From contig CM061142.1 of NCBI GenBank assembly GCA_030789695.1, positions 152,479,266-152,543,265 of the forward strand: a DNA stretch of 64,000 bases, written 5' to 3'. Positions within the stretch are counted from its first letter, which is position 1. Each line of letters begins with the position of its first letter. A program made the translations under genes and the position numbers. The DNA comes from Scilla litardierei. Taxonomy: Eukaryota; Streptophyta; Magnoliopsida; Asparagales; Asparagaceae. This document shows, one piece after another, positions 58,102 to 64,000 of this stretch. The notes beneath the pieces are model-generated. The model was not told the origin of the DNA and searched no databases. It saw only the letters and a program-made list of their open reading frames with translations.

Positions 58102-58116
58102 CTGGCGCCGTTTTTG
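58102..58116 (+). other. Primer binding site of element D
   Basis: TGGCGCCGTTTTTGG lies two bases after the LTR. It shares TGGCGCCG with the PBS of B and then differs, so the primer tRNA is not certain. Confidence 0.65.
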
Positions 58117-58148
58117 GAAACCGAAAAAGCCCACGTCAACCCACAAAA

Positions 58149-59388
58149 ATGGAACCACTCTGCAACGACTCGGGGCGCATGCCCCCCATCCAGGAAGAGG
58201 GTGACTACATCCCTCCTAAAAACCAGCACATCCATACTACCGAGGGGACCGGTGACTCTCGATCAGTGACCCAAGAGCAGCTTCGCCTCTTCGCTTAGGA
58301 AACCAACGCCCACCTCCAGACTTTAGTTGCCACGATTCAACAGCTCGTCGAAAATCCGACCGCACGACGAGAGTGGGCAGCTGGGACCCACCAAGGAGTA
58401 GCAGACCGCCTGCTGGTACGGTCCGCAGTGGTCATTGACCATGGTGACGGAGAAGCCAACTTGGAGCGGTGGTTCACTATGTCGGGCTTCATCCCGAAGA
58501 AGTCCCTCACCCCAACCTTGCTCCGTGAAGGAGGTGGGATGGGACTTGAGCAGACAGAAGGTGAATCGGTCACGGCCTCGTCCCGGCGACCGATCTCTAT
58601 GAAGCAGCGGGCGCCTAGCCACCGATCCCTGGGGGACCGACCCCAACGGAGCGGAAGCCCCCGTCACGCAATGCGGGAGGATCGAGAATACCGAGAGGAG
58701 AAGAAGAGCACCCACCGATCAACCCCCACCCCTGGTTCGGCACGGGCTCGGTCGAACTCCCGGGGTGGCCGCGCTGCCTCACCTCGCCCTACGGCCAACG
58801 GCGCAAGTACCGAGGGAGCCCTGGAGGGAGCCGGGCACGATCATTGTCTATTGTCCCGAAGGATAACCGAGGCCCAGATACCCTCCAGGTTCAAGGTACC
58901 GGTGCTCGAGAAGTATGACGGCACGGGTGACCCAGCGGACTACGTGATGGATTACGAAGGGGTCATGGCATTCCAGGGGACTGACGACACCCTGCTTTGC
59001 AAAGGATTTTACTCCACCCTCCGGAGGGCGGCCAGGAGCTGGTACCATGGTCTTCCCAACCGATCCATTGATAGCTGTGAGGATCTCTCTCAGTAGTTCT
59101 GCAAACAATTCATGGCCGGACGTCAGGTAAAGTCGGACTCGGAGCTCCTGTTTAATATGGTGCAGGGTCCCAGCGAATCCCTGAGGAGCTACATGTGTCG
59201 ATTCAACACCGAGCGACTAAATGTGGAGAGTTGCCCCGAGTTGGTCATCAAGACGGCCATGAAGAAGGGGCTCCGCCACAGGGGCCTGAGGAAATCGCTG
59301 CACAATGATCCTCCTAAAGACCTCGCCGGCGTCATAGCCCGGGCGGAACGCTAAATGCTGACAGAAGAGTCACTGGCCATGGACGACG
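58149..59388 (+). pseudogene. gag of element D, with three stops and cut by element H
   Basis: The frame starts at ATG 58149, aligned with the gag start of B (RMPPI.EEG shared). It contains the Retrotrans_gag domain (KYDGTGDPADYVMDYE through MKKGLRHRGLRKSLHNDPP). Stops break it: TAG 58296-58298 where related Gag has Gln, TAG near 59094 where B has Leu, and TAA near 59353. The copy was therefore dead, or dying, apart from the copia insertion that truncates it at 59388. Confidence 0.82.
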
Positions 59389-61126
59389 TGTTGGATATTG
59401 GACTCCCTGGATTTGGTTTTGGATGATGAACAAACATAAATATATCGTGAACTAACTCTTTGTGAGCGTAGTTATGGAGATCGTCGCCAAATTCATATGA
59501 ACATCCAAAGCGACGTCTCGAGACTTCTCAAAGCACGTGATCGTATGCCTAAAGCTTCGTTGAAGCTTTTGGACCATTTTAGAAGTCATGAAGATTCGGA
59601 TCGAAGCTTACGAAGACGGTTCGTCAAGTTTTATTTATATTCTTTTAGCTTCGTTCCGTAGAATGTTAAGCCTTGAGTAGGTCTTACGTTTTAATCTTCA
59701 TAACGCTCCTATCTTAGACATAGGATCTTAGTAGAAGTCCGTACTAACTTTTCCGAAGCATCGCGCTTCGATTCGCGACTTCTTGTGCAAGTTAGTTGGT
59801 TCAAGAAGAAGAACCAACCTACTAGATGGTGATCTAGTCGGTCGGCAATGCTTCTTGGACCGACTAGTTTGCCTTCTCAATTCTAAGCTCTTTACTGTTT
59901 ACAGTTAGTCGGTCTACGTTGACTCACCGATCGACTAGTTTGTGAACTAGTCGGTCAGTGATCCTTCTTAGACCGACTAGTTGAGCTTCTACTGTACATG
60001 CCAAGTTATTATTTATCGTTAGTCGGTCTATGTACATTTGGCGACCGACTAGTTGATGAACTAGTCGGTCAACATTTGTTCTTGGACCGACTAAATCAAT
60101 TTGTACTCAGACTATTTGTTTTATCTCTTAGTCGGTCTAAGTTCACTCACCGACCGACTAGTTGTGAAACTAGTCGGTTGGTTAGTGTTCTTTGACCGAC
60201 TAGTTCTGTTAGTCTGAACTTCGACATATTCCCTGTTCACCACTTAGTCGGTTCATGTTGTTTGACCGACCGACTAGTTGATGAACTAGTCGGTCAGTGG
60301 TTGTTCTTTGACCGACTAGTTTGGTTCAAAATAGAGCCGTTGGAGCTTTAATTGAAACGTTTTTCTCTCTCTCTTTCCTCTAACCTATATATACTTGGTG
60401 TGCTGCATTCATTGCACTCAAGGCTGATTTTAAGAGAAGTTTAGAGATCAAAGAGAAAGCATTGATTCCTCATTCAAAGCTCTTTCATTCCAATCTTGAA
60501 TCTCTTCTCACTCTTATTTCAAAAGAGAGATTCATTGATTGTGAGCCTTCCAAGCCAAGTGCTTGATCCTAGGTCACCAACAACCTCATAGCTCTCCATT
60601 GCTGGTCATCTACTTGGAGCTAGGGTTTGGTGCCTCATCTTCCCCAAAATCCGTTTTGCCCTAAATCGTAAGTTATACTCAAGGCATATGATTTTGTCGG
60701 TAAGAATTTCTATTTCAATTTAATTTGATATTGTAAGTGATTCACTCTCGGTTGTGAGAGTTTGCGTGTGATCCCGGGTTGTGGGAGTCACAATTTTCAT
60801 TTGTGTATGATTTGACTTGTGAAGGTTTTTCACAAGTATTTCATAGTGGAAATCTTGAGTTAGGGTTTCTAACTCAAGTATCCGGAAGTGATCCGGGTGG
60901 TTGGGACGTATGATCACCGTGAACAAGTCGGGGAGACTTGGATGGATCCGAACCCAGTAATATTGCTTGTTTGAGATTGTCTTATTTGTTGTCTAACATT
61001 TACATTTCCGCATTTCCGCATTGTTTGGTAGAGTTTGCAAGATAATTAGGAATTATCCTCTTAGTTATTTTAAAATACTATTCATTCCCCTCTAGTACTT
61101 GTGCAGTAGCTTAGCAGGGCATTACA
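59389..61126 (+). repeat. 5' LTR of copia element H
   Basis: 1738 bp from TGTTGGATATTGG to GGGCATTACA. U3 contains the inverted GTCGGTC/GACCGAC array (59833-60320). TATATATA at 60386-60393 is the TATA box. The reverse-strand solo copy at 46748-48502 confirms both ends. Confidence 0.9.
59833..60393 (+). promoter_or_regulatory. U3 array of GTCGGT/ACCGAC sites and TATA box, element H
   Basis: About 18 occurrences of ACCGAC or its complement GTCGGT fall in 490 bp, mostly as CTAGTCGGTC facing GACCGACTAG. The array ends about 65 bases before TATATATA (60386-60393). ACCGAC is the CRT/DRE core bound by plant CBF/DREB factors, so cold or drought control is possible; this is inference from the motif only. 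Confidence 0.6.
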
Positions 61127-61128
61127 TT

Positions 61129-61140
61129 TGGTATCAGAGC
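61129..61140 (+). other. Primer binding site of copia element H
   Basis: TGGTATCAGAGC, complementary to the initiator tRNA-Met 3' end, two bases after the LTR end CA at 61126. Confidence 0.92.
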
Positions 61141-61153
61141 CAAGTCTATAGCT

Positions 61154-63343
61154 ATGTCTGCCAACGACAACAAGACTGTTCGTCCACCTTCCGACTATAG
61201 CACCTTCAAGAACCGTGAAGGAGCGTCTTCGGTAATGGAAGGACACTCCTCAACGAGGCCTCCCTTCTTCAACGGTACCAACTACGGGTACTAGAAATGC
61301 CGGATGGAAACTTTCCTCCGGAGTGCTTCATTTTGAAGGGCCACGCTGAAGGAGTATGTCGAGCCCGCCGAAGAAGATTTCGAGAAATGGACTACCGCGG
61401 AGGTCGCCGCGGAGGTAAGCAATGCCAAGGCAATAAATGCCTTGCAATGCGCTTTGGAGTCCGAGGATTTCAATAAGATATGCACATGTAAGAGTGCATA
61501 TCAAATATGGAACTCCCTCCTCATCTTGCATGAAGGAACGAGTAGGGTAAGAGACTCTAAACTCGTTGTAGCTAATAAAGATTACGAGTTATTTCATATG
61601 CTACAAGGTGAGAATATGAAGGAGTCCTATGCTCGCTTCGTCGACATCACAAACGAGTTGGAGGCTCTCGGTAAGACCTACACCCAAAAGGAGAAAGTCT
61701 CGAAGATCATCGATAGACTTCCTTCTAGTTGGGAGAAACGTACCTTTGCCATCGAGGAAGGTAATGATATGAAAACTTATACCGTTGTTCAACTAATGGG
61801 TACATTGATGTCTTATGAGGTACGCAAGGATAGAAAGTTGAAGTTGCAGGAAAAGATGAAGTCCTACCTAAAGCAAGACGAGCCAAAGAAGAAGGCTATT
61901 GCTTTCAAGGCCGCTCCATCAACTTCCACATCGACCGATGATGAAAACTCGGAAGACGAGTTCGACTTGGAGTCCATGGCTCTCATGGCCAAGAAGTTCA
62001 ACCGGTTCTTCCGGAAAGGTAACTTCAAAAACAAGTCGAAGTTTAATTCTTCTAACGCCTCCTCTCCTTTGTGTTTCAAATGCAACAAGCCAGGACACAT
62101 GAAAGCGGAGTGTCCTCAAAACAAGCATAAGGAGAAGTGGACGGCGCCGAAGTTCGACATGTCCAAGAAGTACAAGAAAGGGTACAAAAAGGGGCTTGTC
62201 GGGACATTCACCGACTCCGACGATTCGTCAAGTGGAGAGTCGGATGATGAGCAAGTGGAGCAAGCACACATGTGCTTCATGGCTAGAGAGGAAAATGAAC
62301 AAGGATCTTACTCCGATGATAGCGACAACGAAGGCGATGAGGTAACCATGGATGACCTTAGAAATGCTAATGAGCAATTATGGTCTAAATACACTAAATT
62401 AGTAAATAGGTATACTAAAGTAAAAGATGATTTAGCTAGCATCCAAATCTCGCCTAAAACTATCATCACCAACAACGACACCGTTGTTGAAGAGTTGAAG
62501 AATGAGATTGTTAATCTCAAGTCTCAACTTGAACATGTTAGCATTGAGGATCCGGAAGAACACAAGATAGCGGATTTGACTTCTCAAAACTCGACTTTGA
62601 GTATTGAGAATGAGAATCTCAAATCTCGTGTTTATGTGCTCACATCGCAAGTATCCACTTTGGATGCTTCTTTGTGTTCTCTCACCGAGAAATATGAGAG
62701 CACATTAGGCCGAATTAACAAATTCAATAAGGGTAAGGACCATTTGGATAAAATCCTAAGTGACTTACTTCCGGCCAATCACCATATTGGCTTGGGGTAT
62801 ACGATGGGAAGTTCATCCAAATCGGCCATTACTTTTGTTAGGCCAACTTCCGGTGACTCAACAAGTGGTAGCAAACACTCAATTGGTAGTTCATCTACCA
62901 ATGGAACTTCCACCTCGTACACACCTTCATTTGGAAAGAAACCCATGCCACGTAGGAACACACGTCCTACTCCACCGGCTCACACATATGATGATTTCTA
63001 TGCTACACATCCACGGGCACGTGCACACCATGTGAGACACCCTCACGCACGTGTTCCTCCACATGCATATGTACACCCACATCATCATATGAATAATTAT
63101 CCACATGCACCATTTCATCATGTTCCTTATGCCTATCCACGACATGCATCACGTAGAAATCAACAACGCATGCATGCTCCCAATAGGATGAGGGCTCCCA
63201 AAATCTTCATAATTTGGAGCCCAAAGGACACAAGCATGGATGAAAAGCAAGTTTACATGAATGATTATTTTATGAATGTAGTGGATAATGATAATTATGT
63301 GGGGAAGTCTAAGTCCAATTGGACTTGGCTTCCAAATGTCTGA
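61154..63343 (+). pseudogene. Gag of copia element H, two early nonsense codons
   Basis: The frame starts at ATG 61154, 14 bases after the PBS. It contains TAG 61292-61294 and TGA 61334-61336, both best read as TGG to stop changes within the conserved N-terminus. From 61442 it is open for 633 codons: a UBN2-type Gag (AYQIWNSLLILHEG, MLQGENMKESYARFVDI, LPSSWEKRTFAIEE), a CX2CX4HX4C zinc knuckle (CFKCNKPGHMKAEC), acidic Ser/Asp stretches, a coiled-coil region and a His-rich tail (HPHARVPPHAYVHPHHH). The stop is TGA 63341-63343. Confidence 0.88.
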
Positions 63344-63396
63344 TCTTTTGGACCCAATGACCTTGGGTACCATGATACGATATTTTCTATCTTTAG

Positions 63397-64000
63397 GTAC
63401 TCAAGAAAAAGAATCGGAGCAACAAATTTAAATTTAGCTCCAAGAGGAATTGGATACTCGATAGCGGGTGTTCAAAACACATAACGGGTGACGCTCAATT
63501 GCTCTCCGGAGTGGTGCCCATTGCAAATGGAAACCGGGTAGTCTTTGGAGGCAACGAGAGCGGAACCATCATAGGTGTTGGTAATGTGGGTAATCCTTCT
63601 AAACCCATAATAAGTGATGTTTACCTTGTTAAAGGATTAAACCACAATCTCATTTCAATAAGCCAACTTTGTGACAAAGGTTACAAAGTTAGCTTTGCGA
63701 AAGGAATGTGCCATATTTTAAGAAAAGATAATAATGAATTATTGTTTTTCGGCACACGCCATAAGGATATATATATCCTAGATCTTCCAAGATCACATGA
63801 ACAATGTCTTATTGCCAATACAAGTGAACAACACTTATGGCATCGACGTTTTGGTCATGTGAACTTTGGAACACTATTTAAGCTTTCCAAGTTAAATTCT
63901 ATTAGAGGCTTCCCTAAGCTTGTCTTTCAAAAGAAAAGCTTTTGTGACTCGTGTCAACGAGGCAAGCTTACAAAATCGTCGTTTAAACCTAAGAAAAGCA
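63397..64000 (+). CDS. Protease and gag-pre-integrase region of copia element H (partial)
   Basis: This frame is open from 63397 to the window edge in a different frame from gag. It has the copia protease motif WILDSGCSKHITGD (from 63451), VYLVKGLNHNLISISQLCD, and the gag-pre-integrase zinc finger HLWHRRFGH ... CDSCQRGK near the end. There is no ATG at the start, and stops lie just upstream, so it would need a frameshift, splicing or an undamaged copy to be made as Gag-Pol. Integrase and RT should follow outside the window. Confidence 0.88.

Larger units (their letters stand above)
57165..64000 (+). mobile_element. Tat/Retand-like Ty3/gypsy element D (5' part), split by copia element H
   Basis: Plus-strand element whose LTR starts TGATACGAC at 57165 in the satellite and ends CGTAAACA at 58100. 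A PBS starts at 58102 and a decayed gag at 58149. Copia element H interrupts gag at 59389. The rest and the TSD partner (CGTTC predicted) lie beyond the window. Confidence 0.85.
59389..64000 (+). mobile_element. SIRE-type Ty1/copia element H (5' part, runs off window)
   Basis: 5' LTR 59389-61126, PBS 61129-61140, gag from 61154, then protease and the start of the gag-pre-integrase region up to the window end. It is inserted in gag of element D; the left flank is CGACG. A UBN2-type Gag with one zinc knuckle and a long acidic/coiled tail suggests the SIRE/Maximus lineage. The solo LTR at 46748-48502 is from the same family. Confidence 0.88.

Overview
This window is plant nuclear DNA. It is dominated by nested LTR retrotransposons of flowering-plant lineages: Athila-like and Tat/Retand-like Ty3/gypsy, and SIRE-like plus another Ty1/copia type. 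Many of them sit in a satellite array with a 289-bp monomer. I cannot name the species, and I recognise no intact host gene. All calls come from reading the sequence; no database was searched.

Layout. 1-5038: 5' half of a minus-strand Athila-like element (called E), cut by the window edge. It has an LTR, a PBS and a decayed gag-pro. 5039-5346 and 13269 onward: low-copy sequence with a TATA box and start codon, split by 5347-13263, a very young non-coding LARD-type element with 1.48-kb LTRs and target-site duplication (TSD) GAGAC. 13269-18835: AT-rich low-copy sequence with one possible small-peptide gene, a CACTA-type terminal fragment and decayed ORFs. 18836-57164 is one satellite array split by four insertions: a solo LTR (23024-23993), element B (24177-31787), element C (33254-55774) and element D (from 57165). 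Element C is itself interrupted by an Athila-like element G (39230-52820), and G's gag-pro is interrupted by a solo SIRE-type LTR (46748-48502). Element D is interrupted by a SIRE-type copia element H (59389 to the window end).

Insertion order can be read from TSDs and LTR divergence, counted by eye: C about 2.1%, G inside C about 1.8%, B about 1.1%, LARD about 0.14%. Satellite variant blocks recur every six monomers (about 1.7 kb). That phase continues across B, C and the solo LTR, so the array was continuous before it was invaded.

Coding content is partial and complementary. E and G carry gag-pro but no RT or integrase between pro and a conserved GGGAGGCAACCC motif. B carries gag and an antisense ORF but no pol. 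C carries protease-RT-RNaseH-integrase and the antisense ORF but has lost gag. The most unusual structures are (i) U3 arrays of short palindromes just upstream of the TATA box in three unrelated families, repeated in G as an internal promoter module before its env-position ORF, and (ii) six long hairpins in the LARD that share one apical sequence but have different stems.
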